From assembly GCF_000527175.1 (NCBI RefSeq), contig NZ_AZUR01000001.1, forward strand, positions 2,146,501 to 2,210,500: a stretch of DNA of 64,000 nucleotides, in the 5' to 3' direction. Positions within the stretch are counted from its first letter, which is position 1. Each line of letters opens with the position of its first letter. The translations under genes were made by a program, and so were the position numbers. This DNA comes from Pseudogulbenkiania sp. MAI-1. GTDB taxonomy: Bacteria > Pseudomonadota > Gammaproteobacteria > Burkholderiales > Chromobacteriaceae. The notes beneath the pieces were generated by a model. The model worked only from the letters and a program-made list of their open reading frames with translations. It was not told where the DNA came from and searched no databases. Positions 29,613 to 37,257 of the stretch are shown here, piece after piece.

Positions 29613-30539
29613 TCACTCCGCTCGACGCTCCGTCGGGCTGGCCCCGCAGACATCCCGGATCGCCTCCGCCAACCAGCGCTCCAGCGATATCGCATTGCTG
29701 GGATGCGCTATCGTATTGCAACTCACCACCCGGGCCGCGCCACTGGAAGTCAGCCTCGCCACCGCATCCTCGGCGAAAACGGCATGCACTGCGATGCACA
29801 CCGCCGGCTTGGCCCCCATCTGTTGCAAATGGCGCAAGGTCTCGGCCATGGTATGGGCCGTCGAAACGATATCATCCACCAGTACCGGAGTACGCCCGAG
29901 AAGTTGCGCCATCTCGGGCCGCGACACCTCCACCTGGTGATCACCATGCCGGATCTTGTCAAGCACGGCGTATGGCACCTTGGCCAAGGAGGCGACTTCC
30001 GCGACCCACTGCTCGCTTTCGGAATCGGGTCCGATCAGGATCGGTGCCGGCACGTTGGCGGCCACCCATTCCGCCATGGCCGGAGCGGCATGCACCACAC
30101 GGGTAGGGCAGTCGTACACCTGATCCAGAGCGGTGATGCGGTGTAGATGGGGATCGACGGTGACCAGCCAGTCGAGATGGGATGACAACAGCTTGGCAAA
30201 ATAGCGCGCCGTCACCCCCTCGCCAGGAGCGAAGCGGGCATCCTGTCGCATGTAAGCCAGGTAGGGCGCCAGCAGCCCGACTTCGACCGCGCCATAGTCA
30301 CGCACCAGCGACGCGGCAAACAGCAAGGGGAGCAGCTTGGCGTCCGGGCGGTCCAACGTTGCCGCCAGCACCACCCGAGCCCCCTCCACCTTGCTCAACA
30401 GGCGCAGGTGGGTTTCGCCATCGGGGAAAACGCGCACGGCCAACTCGCCCCGCTCCGCCGGCCTCGGCAAAGCGGGTTGCTTCAGCAACGCGTCGGCCAA
30501 CGCCTCATTGCCGGGCAAGGGTAGAACGACCGTATTCAT
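29613..30539 (-). CDS. divergent ribose-phosphate pyrophosphokinase-like protein
   Basis: This 308-aa PRPP-synthetase fold protein is clearly distant from housekeeping Prs. It keeps FPDGETHLRL (38-47), YMRQDARF (96-103, the catalytic RQDxR region), DPHLHR (129-134, pyrophosphate loop) and VLVDDIVSTAHT (219-230, the PRPP-binding motif). This is a class common in archaea and some proteobacteria. It overlaps by 4 nt the upstream NMP-phosphorylase-like gene, so the two act together, most simply in ribose-phosphate/nucleotide salvage. It converges on the ACP-FAAL-PlsC gene. Confidence 0.85.
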   Translation of the reverse strand: MNTVVLPLPGNEALADALLKQPALPRPAERGELAVRVFPDGETHLRLLSKVEGARVVLAATLDRPDAKLLPLLFAASLVRDYGAVEVGLLAPYLAYMRQDARFAPGEGVTARYFAKLLSSHLDWLVTVDPHLHRITALDQVYDCPTRVVHAAPAMAEWVAANVPAPILIGPDSESEQWVAEVASLAKVPYAVLDKIRHGDHQVEVSRPEMAQLLGRTPVLVDDIVSTAHTMAETLRHLQQMGAKPAVCIAVHAVFAEDAVARLTSSGAARVVSCNTIAHPSNAISLERWLAEAIRDVCGASPTERRAE

Positions 30540-32041
30540 GGTTCGTTTATCACCACAATCTCGGGGTGCGTTTCCAGATAGCCGAGGGCATACTCCAGTT
30601 CGCCGGGCGTCTCGGCATGGACGGTGAACAACGGCATGCCTGGCTCGACGACGCTGCCGACCCTGACATGCAGGTCCAAGCCGGCGGCAGGAGCGCGGGG
30701 AGCGCCTGCCAACTTGGCAGCCCGGCTGACCAGACGGTTATCGACAGCGCCGACCAGGCCAGAGACAGCCGCGCAGACCGGATGGGTGTAAGGCGCAACC
30801 GGAGGCTGGCGCAGCCCCCCTTGGGCGTTGGCGATGGCAAGAAACTTATGCCATGCCCGACCGGAATCCAGCAACTGCCGGGCCAGGACAGTGCCGGTAC
30901 CGTCTGCCGCCTTGCCGCAAAACTCCAGCAAACCACCGGCCAGCATCAGTGCACGTTCACGCAAATCTTCCGGAGCCGTGGGTTCATTTCGCAATACTGT
31001 CAACAAATCGCGGGCCTCCAAGGCCGGCCCGACGCCCCGGCCAACCGGTTGGCTGCCGTCGGTGAACACAATACGGACATCCAGGCCCACGCCCTTGGCC
31101 ACATGCTTCATCAAGGTTTCCAGCAAGGCGGCCGCTTGCGGCGAACGAACCTTGGCCGTGCGTCCGACCGGGATATCGATCAGGACATGACTCGAACCGG
31201 CTGCCGCTTTCTTTGAAAGCACGGAGGCGACCAGCTGGCCTTCGCTATCGAGGTCCATCGGCCGTTCCACACGAATCAGGATATCGTCCGCAGGGCTCAG
31301 GTTGACCGCGCCACCCCAGACAATGCAGCCTCCCTCTTGCTCGACGACCCGACGGATTGTAAGCAAGTCCAAATCCACCGGCGCCAAGGTTTCCATCGTG
31401 TCGGCGGTTCCCGCCGGAGAGGTGATGGCTCGGGAAGAGGTCTTGGGCATGATAAGCCCCGCAGCCGTGGCGATCGCCACCACGATGGGCGTGGTGCGAT
31501 TGCCAGGCAAGCCTCCGACGCAGTGTTTGTCCGCAATCGGGGCACTCCCCCAGTCCAGACGTTGGCCCGCATTCACCATGGCACGGGTCAATGCCACGGT
31601 TTCTTCCACATCCAACCGTCCGCCGGCGCAAGCAGCGACAAAAGCCGCCAGATAGATGTTGGGATAACGCCCCTTCGCCACGTCGTTGATGATGCACTGG
31701 ATTTGCGACTCGTCCAGACGGTTCCCATAGATTTTGCGCCGTAGCGCCACCAGGGATTCCAGTGGCGGCATCGGCAGCACCCGAATGGTTTCACCTTCGC
31801 GCCCGCCCAGCTGATTCCACGCCGCCGAAGACAGGCCCGCCTCGTGCGGCGCGAGAATCGACGAATCGACCACGTTCAACGTCGCCACGATCTCTACGCC
31901 GTTGCGGGTCACCCGCACGCGCGATTGCGCTTCAAAGCCTTCGGAGCGGCAGACCTCGCAATCGCGCCTCATATAGATCACCGCCTCCTGATAGGTATCG
32001 ATTCCGAGCCACTTCAAGTGCAATTCATGACCAGCGCCCAC
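30536..32041 (-). CDS. thymidine/AMP phosphorylase family protein (archaeal-type NMP phosphorylase-like)
   Basis: This 501-aa protein has the length and N-terminal extension (about 90 residues) of archaeal AMP phosphorylase, longer than E. coli DeoA (about 440 aa). It has DKHCVGGLPGNRTT (171-184) and SSRAITSPAGTADTME (202-217), the phosphate and sugar-phosphate sites. In archaea this family splits NMP and phosphate into base and ribose-1,5-bisphosphate. The start is GTG 32041 with AAGGAG upstream. No ribose-1,5-bisphosphate isomerase or RuBisCO gene is in the window, so the product must go elsewhere, perhaps through the coupled PRPP-synthetase-like protein. Thymidine phosphorylase activity cannot be excluded. 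Confidence 0.85.
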   Translation of the reverse strand: MGAGHELHLKWLGIDTYQEAVIYMRRDCEVCRSEGFEAQSRVRVTRNGVEIVATLNVVDSSILAPHEAGLSSAAWNQLGGREGETIRVLPMPPLESLVALRRKIYGNRLDESQIQCIINDVAKGRYPNIYLAAFVAACAGGRLDVEETVALTRAMVNAGQRLDWGSAPIADKHCVGGLPGNRTTPIVVAIATAAGLIMPKTSSRAITSPAGTADTMETLAPVDLDLLTIRRVVEQEGGCIVWGGAVNLSPADDILIRVERPMDLDSEGQLVASVLSKKAAAGSSHVLIDIPVGRTAKVRSPQAAALLETLMKHVAKGVGLDVRIVFTDGSQPVGRGVGPALEARDLLTVLRNEPTAPEDLRERALMLAGGLLEFCGKAADGTGTVLARQLLDSGRAWHKFLAIANAQGGLRQPPVAPYTHPVCAAVSGLVGAVDNRLVSRAAKLAGAPRAPAAGLDLHVRVGSVVEPGMPLFTVHAETPGELEYALGYLETHPEIVVINEP

Positions 32042-32245
32042 CGTCGTTCTCCTTGTAATGCAACGCTATCGCGGAAGTCCGGCACCGAGACATCCAAGAC
32101 CGCCCGCCAGCTGTCACTTCTACTTTAGCCTCCCCTGAAGGAATTCGGCTGGCATTCCTTCTCGGCGCTCGTGTCAGCCTGCTGACGACGCGGAGGAGGG
32201 CGGCGAAGCAGAACAGCCCCCCTTGCAGCCCATGTCTCAACCCTG

Positions 32246-32785
32246 ATGCCAAATAAAGCGGTTGAGAATTTCCGTACCAGCACGTCCAGCTATCTACAGC
32301 AATGTGCCGATCAAACCCGCGCGACGTTCGAACAATTGGTTGACAATCTGGTTGAGGTCACCAATCTGGATGCGCGCCATCACGACTTGGTGATTGTCGG
32401 CCAAGCCAATCGGCCAGCAGTGCGAGCGCATCCAGTCCGCCGAAGTGCGTCGCGATGAGAGCCTGGAAACACGGGCGCTGCACTTCGTGAAGCAGTACTA
32501 CGGGTTGATGACTGAGTTGATCGGGCACCACGAGCACGGTGACTGGTCGATGCTGGGCGATCTGGTGCAGCGTCTGAAGCGCGAGCTAGACGCGGGCCAG
32601 AAGCCGACGTGGACCATTAGATCGTGCGGGCCGAAGACGAGACGTACCAGCAGTTGCAGCAGCGCTGCGAGGCCGAGTTGGCCGTGGCCGACGCGCCTTC
32701 TCAAGTTCGCATAATCTATATTATGTCAAATATTGCGTCAGATTCGGAGACGCTTGGCCGCCCTGCTTGGCATGTTGCATGCTAG
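32246..32785 (+). pseudogene. frameshifted gene of unknown function running into dif
   Basis: Three reading frames together make one plausible soluble, helical protein. Codons from ATG 32246 give MPNKAVENFRTSTSSYLQQ and onward to about 32400. A second frame carries RDESLETRALHFVKQYYGLM to about 32617. A third, from about 32624, carries VRAEDETYQQLQQRCEAELA. Two frameshifts, near 32400 and 32617, break it. The third frame passes through the dif core and ends at TAG 32783-32785, so its last codons come from phage DNA. I do not recognise the family. It is a decaying gene at the replication terminus. Confidence 0.5.
32704..32731 (+). other. dif: chromosomal dif site (XerC/XerD recombination site)
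   Basis: This 28-bp site has XerC arm AGTTCGCATAA, centre TCTATA and XerD arm TTATGTCAAAT. The E. coli dif arms are GGTGCGCATAA and TTATGTTAAAT with centre TGTATA, so only a handful of positions differ. It is the left boundary of the filamentous prophage. Octamers of the KOPS type change strand here, which independently supports its role in chromosome dimer resolution. Confidence 0.87.
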
Positions 32786-32799
32786 CCCCTTTATGCGAC

Positions 32800-33255
32800 A
32801 TGGATAGACCCCGTTTCCCCTACGCGACGTTCAAACACGACCCGGCCGAATTGGTCCGGGTCGTTTTGTTTCCAGGTGAAGCCGATCAGGTGTGCAAGGA
32901 ACTCGGCTGCACCCTCGCGCAGCTGCGCCGCTGGCAGACCGGCGCGGAGGCCGTTCCCCGGCCCGTGTTCGCGTTTCTGCGGCTGTGGCGGCGTCGGACC
33001 CTCGGGCCACAGTACGGCGCGTGGCGGGACGCCTACGTCGACGAGGACGGCACCACGCTACGCCATGCCTCCGGCGTCGGCGTCCGCATCGAGGACGTAA
33101 CCAAGCTGGCGGAGTACCGCCGGCTGTCCGCCCTCTGTACTCAGCAGGCCGAGACCATCGAGCGGCTGATGGTGGAGCGCAACTTCTACCGCAACCAGTG
33201 CACGCGAGAGGCAACCTTCGGACTGATGCTGAACCGGATATTCCGCACTCCCTAA
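32800..33255 (+). CDS. phage-associated protein of unknown function (DUF3653-like)
   Basis: This 151-aa basic protein may contain a helix-turn-helix (VCKELGCTLAQLRRWQTG, about 30-47), followed by FAFLRLWRRRTLGPQYGAW and a helical C-terminus. It resembles small proteins placed beside att in filamentous prophages, possibly DUF3653. It is transcribed away from dif, against the structural operon. ATG 32800 starts it; the longer reading from 32767 has no ribosome-binding site. A diverged second copy lies after the right attachment site and is cut by IS21. Confidence 0.65.
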   Translation: MDRPRFPYATFKHDPAELVRVVLFPGEADQVCKELGCTLAQLRRWQTGAEAVPRPVFAFLRLWRRRTLGPQYGAWRDAYVDEDGTTLRHASGVGVRIEDVTKLAEYRRLSALCTQQAETIERLMVERNFYRNQCTREATFGLMLNRIFRTP

Positions 33256-33642
33256 CGGGAGGCGGAAAGTCGGTCTCTGACGGGTCAAGAGTCTCAATAT
33301 GAGACTATAGACGGGTATTACCAGTAACCCGTCTAGGCCTGCGGCCCGAAACCACCCCACAACACCCCCTCCGTTGCGCTGCGCGCCGGAGGGTAGACCG
33401 TGGGGCTCCGCCCCACACCCCGAGCTCGCCGCTAGGCAGCCGGGCAGGCGTTAAAACCCCGCCTGCCCAGCAGCCGAAAGCATGGGTCACTACAAAGGCA
33501 TCAAGGGCACGAATCCTCGCCCGGTCCACCGCGCAAGCGCGGCGGCTGCGGCCTCTGGTTCGACCCTTGACCCCTTTTCCGTTCCAAAAGCAAAGGGCGG
33601 CACGCTGGCCGCCCTCCTCTCAGGTCGTTGCGTAGATCTAAA
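33256..33642. other. phage intergenic region with a cluster of hairpins
   Basis: No good gene is seen in this 387-bp stretch. It holds at least five stem-loops: 33290-33296/33300-33306, 33308-33316/33327-33335, 33367-33373/33387-33393, 33400-33406/33410-33416 and 33442-33449/33461-33468. Filamentous phages keep their strand origins and packaging signal in such a hairpin-rich gap, so this is the best candidate for them. The region ends with the terminator of the structural operon. Confidence 0.6.
33595..33614 (-). terminator. terminator of the phage structural operon
   Basis: GGGCGGC (33595-33601) pairs with GCCGCCC (33608-33614). Read on the minus strand the stem is followed by TTTGCTTTT. 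It lies 29 nt after the last minus-strand phage gene. Confidence 0.65.
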
Positions 33643-33921
33643 TCACAACAGATCCACAACCCGATACGTCGGCTGATTCCTGTTTTCGTCCAATGCCTGA
33701 TCACGTCGATACGTGACCCACCAGCGATACGAGTCGAGCACGAAACGGCGGTTGAAACGGCGAGCCATCCTCTGACGAACCATGTAGCGCTGGAAAACGG
33801 ACTCGATCAGCCGATTGCCCAGGCGAAACAACAGCCACATCAGGTAAGGCAACATCGAGATCAAGGCCATCCACTGAAAGAACAGCTCCAGGTCGGCGCG
33901 GGTGATGACGTAGGTTTCCAT
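33643..33921 (-). CDS. small phage membrane protein of unknown function
   Basis: This 92-aa protein has one clear hydrophobic segment (about 16-34, WMALISMLPYLMWLLFRLG) followed by a very basic stretch (YMVRQRMARRFNRRF). It follows zot with a one-base overlap (TAATG), so it is the last gene of the assembly operon. It might aid assembly or be an accessory to Zot. No homologue was recognised. Confidence 0.65.
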   Translation of the reverse strand: METYVITRADLELFFQWMALISMLPYLMWLLFRLGNRLIESVFQRYMVRQRMARRFNRRFVLDSYRWWVTYRRDQALDENRNQPTYRVVDLL

Positions 33922-35063
33922 TACGAGTTGTCCTCCTTGGATGATTTCATGCCCCCGAAGGGCTGATAGGCCGGAGCCTGTTTAGAGGCCTCAAGCTGGG
34001 CGATCTGCGGGCCGCTGCCGGGCTGCTGATCAACCGGCTTGGCCTGAGCCACAACTGGCCCCGCGTACTGCGGCGCGGCCTTGTACGGGTTGTGCCGGCC
34101 GTTGGCGACGATGTCGCGGCAGGTCGGTTCGTCGACGGTCCTGATCAACGTGCCTTGCCCGCTGTAGCAGCTGCACCGGGTTGTGCTAGCAACGCAGGCG
34201 TCAGGCCATTCCATGTCTTTGACCTGGCGCTGGCTGTCGAAGATGGGAGCGGTCTCAGGACGGTTCAGGACGACCGGCTGAAAGTCGAGTGGGCGAACGC
34301 CGATCGGTGCCTGTACCGGTGCCGCGCCACCCTGCCCGCCCGCCCCCGCGCCCGGCTGCGCCGGTCTCGGGTCCGAGCTGGCGGTGGCCGCGGGCCTGTC
34401 CGGCGTCGTACGGCGTTTGACGCTCCCGTAGACGTACCAGCCAGCAATGGACGCAAGCAGCAGACAAACCACGAAAACGATCAACGGCTTCGGGATGGAG
34501 TACTTTTGCTTGATGTGCAGGCTCGACGACTTGTACAAGTCGAAGACCTGTTTCGGGAGCTTGTACTTGCGCTTGGCCGCAATATCACGTTCGGTCTTGC
34601 TCTCAGCGTCGACCGCCTTCGGCCACTCATAGAGCTTGCGGCCGAAGAAGTTCGATTCGATGTGCAGGTGTTTGCCGGCCAGCGCCCGAACGTTGGCGTC
34701 CAGGAGAGTGGTCTTTTGCGTGATCAGCCAGAAATCGACCCCGGTATGGCGATGGGTCTCGAACGCGGCCACATAGTCCGGAACCTTGGAGCTTGTGTTG
34801 CGAGGGCGGTAAACGTTCTGCGCCTCATCAATGACGATGATCGACCCCGGTGGGAAGGTGAAAACAGGCTTCAGCAAGGACGGGTCTTCCTCGGCCGGCA
34901 CCAACTTGGTCCACTCCGCCACCGGAGGCACCAATTGATGATCGAGCTTGAGTTCAGGAATACCCATGGTGAAGATCGGGCGATTGCCTTCCAGCTCCTT
35001 CAGCAGCTTGACCGCCAGCGCGGTCTTGCCCGCCCCGGGCGTACCAGTGATCACGGTAATCAT
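33921..35063 (-). CDS. zot: Zot-like phage assembly protein (gene I type)
   Basis: This 380-aa protein has Walker A GTPGAGKT (7-14), Walker B SIIVIDEAQN (74-83) and VDFWLITQKTTLLD in an N-terminal ATPase domain. A single membrane segment at about 192-213 (PLIVFVVCLLLASIAGWYVY) follows, then a Pro/Ala/Gly-rich periplasmic tail ending with a C-C-C-rich segment (ACVASTTRCSCYSGQG). It is the inner-membrane motor that drives virion extrusion. The tail length suggests no CTX-type toxin activity. Its start overlaps the upstream DUF2523 gene by 4 nt. Confidence 0.95.
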   Translation of the reverse strand: MITVITGTPGAGKTALAVKLLKELEGNRPIFTMGIPELKLDHQLVPPVAEWTKLVPAEEDPSLLKPVFTFPPGSIIVIDEAQNVYRPRNTSSKVPDYVAAFETHRHTGVDFWLITQKTTLLDANVRALAGKHLHIESNFFGRKLYEWPKAVDAESKTERDIAAKRKYKLPKQVFDLYKSSSLHIKQKYSIPKPLIVFVVCLLLASIAGWYVYGSVKRRTTPDRPAATASSDPRPAQPGAGAGGQGGAAPVQAPIGVRPLDFQPVVLNRPETAPIFDSQRQVKDMEWPDACVASTTRCSCYSGQGTLIRTVDEPTCRDIVANGRHNPYKAAPQYAGPVVAQAKPVDQQPGSGPQIAQLEASKQAPAYQPFGGMKSSKEDNS

Positions 35064-35338
35064 GTCGTCAACACCCCGATGCGTTTCGTGACCACCAAAC
35101 CAATGCGATAGGCCACCGCCCCGGAAAGAATGCCAAGGGCCTGCCCTGCCCCAGCCAGACCGAGCAGCGCAGCAACTGAGGGGATGATGCCGTTGAGGTT
35201 GTTCTGAATAAGCGTATTGATCGCACCAAGGGCCGTACTCAGACCGGCATACGTAATAACGCCCAAGCCAATCGAGGCGAGCACCTGCTTGGCGGCGGGG
35301 GCGACCAGCGCAAACAACGCGGAAGCAAAGTTAGCCAT
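35060..35338 (-). CDS. DUF2523 family minor coat protein (gene VI-like)
   Basis: This 92-aa very hydrophobic protein has three likely membrane segments (about 8-30, 50-72, 70-85), the pattern of the DUF2523 family found just before zot in filamentous phages. It probably caps the virion end with the adsorption protein encoded upstream, with which it overlaps by 8 nt. Confidence 0.88.
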   Translation of the reverse strand: MANFASALFALVAPAAKQVLASIGLGVITYAGLSTALGAINTLIQNNLNGIIPSVAALLGLAGAGQALGILSGAVAYRIGLVVTKRIGVLTT

Positions 35339-36635
35339 CTTGTTTCATCCCAAACATGAGGTAGAGCGCCGCCAGACCGGCAAAGGCGATGACAATCGGT
35401 CGAATGCCTGTGGCGAAATCACATGACGGCTGCCATGTCATAGCGACCGTGGCGAAATGAAGATGCAATTGCTGAGGGGCCGGGCACGTCGACGGCAGGC
35501 TGAACGGCGACCAGCTGAACGTCGGGTTGATCTGCTGCTGGCCGATCTCGGGACCGCTGGGGGCATCGCCCCAATCCGAGCAGCCGATGCTGTTCGGCTT
35601 CTTGTCGCAGTCGGTTTTCTGTTCCTGCTGGGCGGTGCTGTTCTTGTAGGTCTGGTTGGTCTCGGTCTTGGTCGTTACCGAGTTGTCGGTGTTGTAGATA
35701 TTGGTCGTCTTGGTCTGAATGACGGATTCCTTAACCGGAGCCGGGTCTTCGGCAGGACGTTCGCCCAGGTCGATTTCCCACTTCAGCATTTCCTGTAGCT
35801 GGTAAGTCTCAGTCGAGCCGTCGGCATTCTGTTTGGTGCCGGTACCCACCAGCTTTTGCGGAGAGAGTGCGTCGGCGAGCTGCTGGATTTTGTTGGTGGC
35901 GTCCTGTAGCTCGATGTTGCGCTGAGCCAGCTCGCGCAGAACGTCGGCAGGCTGGGCATTCACGACCCCCTCAGCCTGTTGAAGAAAATCGGCATCGGTC
36001 GCCGGTTTCGGACTGGACGGATTGATGTCATTTTCCCTGTAAACGTAAAAAGAGCCGCCGCCGACCCACGTAATGCGATGCGCCGTAGCACTATCAATCG
36101 TCTTGATCCAACAACCAGTTTTACCGTAATACGTGCAACCATAGGCCATGGCTTCATCATGAGTACCGTAAAAAATTGGATTACTCATGAAGCGCCACGT
36201 GCCAGAGTATTGCTCAGCAACGGCAGGTTTCATCCATTGTTCGTTTGACCACTCCCAGCCCTGTTGAAGCAGCCACTGCGCCAGCACGGAGCCGGCTAAT
36301 CCGACCGGTGACACGGACATGCCTACCCGAGCGGCATTGACCACGCCGGACTTGGGTATCTTGGACAAGACGTTGACGGCCACCTGAGCCGCCGTACCGG
36401 TGGCCGCATCGCCCATCGCCTGTGACCACGAGCGGTTGACCTCGACGGTCGGGCCATTGACCGTGGCAGTAGCGCCAGCCCCCGCCGTCGCATTGCCTTG
36501 GGGAACGCGGTTCAGATTGCCGCCGCTGTGGCTGTAGCCATCGTTGACGGTCCAGCCCGCCGAGGCGTAGCCGGTCAGCAGCGTGGCAACGAAGCCGAGC
36601 AGGAAGAAAGCGAAGTTGCGGAGGTGGCGGTTCAT
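35331..36635 (-). CDS. TspB-like adsorption/attachment protein (gene III-like)
   Basis: This 434-aa secreted protein has a signal peptide (about 1-27, NFAFFLLGFVATLLTGYASA), a variable N-terminal part, a Gln/Thr/Asn-rich linker (TTNIYNTDNSVTTKTETNQT) and a Cys-containing C-terminal domain. It ends in a membrane anchor (IVIAFAGLAALYLMFG). This matches the TspB C-terminal-domain proteins that occupy the gene III position in neisserial and betaproteobacterial filamentous phages. It likely binds the host receptor. The N-terminal part should be the host-range region. Confidence 0.85.
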   Translation of the reverse strand: MNRHLRNFAFFLLGFVATLLTGYASAGWTVNDGYSHSGGNLNRVPQGNATAGAGATATVNGPTVEVNRSWSQAMGDAATGTAAQVAVNVLSKIPKSGVVNAARVGMSVSPVGLAGSVLAQWLLQQGWEWSNEQWMKPAVAEQYSGTWRFMSNPIFYGTHDEAMAYGCTYYGKTGCWIKTIDSATAHRITWVGGGSFYVYRENDINPSSPKPATDADFLQQAEGVVNAQPADVLRELAQRNIELQDATNKIQQLADALSPQKLVGTGTKQNADGSTETYQLQEMLKWEIDLGERPAEDPAPVKESVIQTKTTNIYNTDNSVTTKTETNQTYKNSTAQQEQKTDCDKKPNSIGCSDWGDAPSGPEIGQQQINPTFSWSPFSLPSTCPAPQQLHLHFATVAMTWQPSCDFATGIRPIVIAFAGLAALYLMFGMKQDG

Positions 36636-36700
36636 CGCGTCAGCACCAGAGCGGCAAGCACCACCGAGGCGAAGCCGGCGAGGAAATAGGGATCGATCAC
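36632..36700 (-). CDS. 22-residue hydrophobic protein (small minor coat candidate)
   Basis: A GTG start at 36700 with GGAGGG five nt upstream gives a 22-aa peptide that is almost wholly a membrane helix (IDPYFLAGFASVVLAALVLTR). Both ends overlap neighbours: GTGA with the preceding gene's stop and ATGA with the TspB-like start. Such tiny hydrophobic proteins in this position are gene VII/IX-type minor coat proteins in other inoviruses. Confidence 0.75.
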   Translation of the reverse strand: MIDPYFLAGFASVVLAALVLTR

Positions 36701-37008
36701 AGCGCCCTCCTAACGAGTTTGGCCGCGAAGGCAGCGAACATCACAGCAGCAACCAGCCAGCCAAGTGCCATGCCATCCAAAGTGCGGTCGAGGTTGGAAC
36801 AGTCAGGAAAAGAAGAGACAGCCGTGGTGGACGACTGGAGGACCATCGAACCGCTCGCGGAGTCGTAGCGGTTCAGTTTCCAGACACCACCGTCGAGCTG
36901 GTATTGCGTGACGGTGGACCCGGAAACGGCAGGCGGTACGCCACCGAAGTAGACCGCTTCCGCCTCCGACTGCGATTCGTAGCAGGCTACCCCGACAGCG
37001 TACCCCAT
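36697..37008 (-). CDS. small phage membrane protein, minor coat candidate
   Basis: This 103-aa protein has a C-terminal membrane helix (about 80-98, GMALGWLVAAVMFAAFAAKLV) followed by a basic end (RRAL). The N-terminal part is polar, with two cysteines. It sits between the major coat protein gene and the 22-residue gene, so a virion or assembly function is likely. No homologue was recognised. Confidence 0.65.
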   Translation of the reverse strand: MGYAVGVACYESQSEAEAVYFGGVPPAVSGSTVTQYQLDGGVWKLNRYDSASGSMVLQSSTTAVSSFPDCSNLDRTLDGMALGWLVAAVMFAAFAAKLVRRAL

Positions 37009-37011
37009 GGC

Positions 37012-37212
37012 TTAAGCCGCCTTGCGCATGTACTTGAACGCGGCAATGCCGATGATGACCACCAGCACAGCGCCGCCGATTACGGCAGCATCGGTGCCGG
37101 CATCGTTCAGCGCGGTGGTCACGGCAGCCGGAACAGCGGCCATGGCGGAGCCAGCAACAGCCAGGGTGGAACCGGCAACGGCAACGAGCTTGGTTTTCAT
37201 GGATTTGAACAT
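37012..37212 (-). CDS. major coat protein (gene VIII-like)
   Basis: This 66-aa precursor has a basic start (MFKSMKTK), a signal peptide core and an AMA cleavage site near residue 25. The mature form of about 41 residues has an acidic patch (NDAGTDAA), a membrane helix (IGGAVLVVIIGIAAF) and a basic C-terminus (KYMRKAA). This is the classic pattern of the helical major capsid protein of inoviruses. An in-frame Met at residue 5 may be an alternative start. Confidence 0.9.
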   Translation of the reverse strand: MFKSMKTKLVAVAGSTLAVAGSAMAAVPAAVTTALNDAGTDAAVIGGAVLVVIIGIAAFKYMRKAA

Positions 37213-37257
37213 GGTGATACTCCTTCAGGGTTATGCGCCGTAGCGCGGGGAAATCGG

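Noticed and set aside
33482..33676. 64-codon plus-strand reading frame in the phage intergenic region
   Set aside because: It crosses a hairpin and the structural-operon terminator, has no good ribosome-binding site and gives low-complexity sequence.
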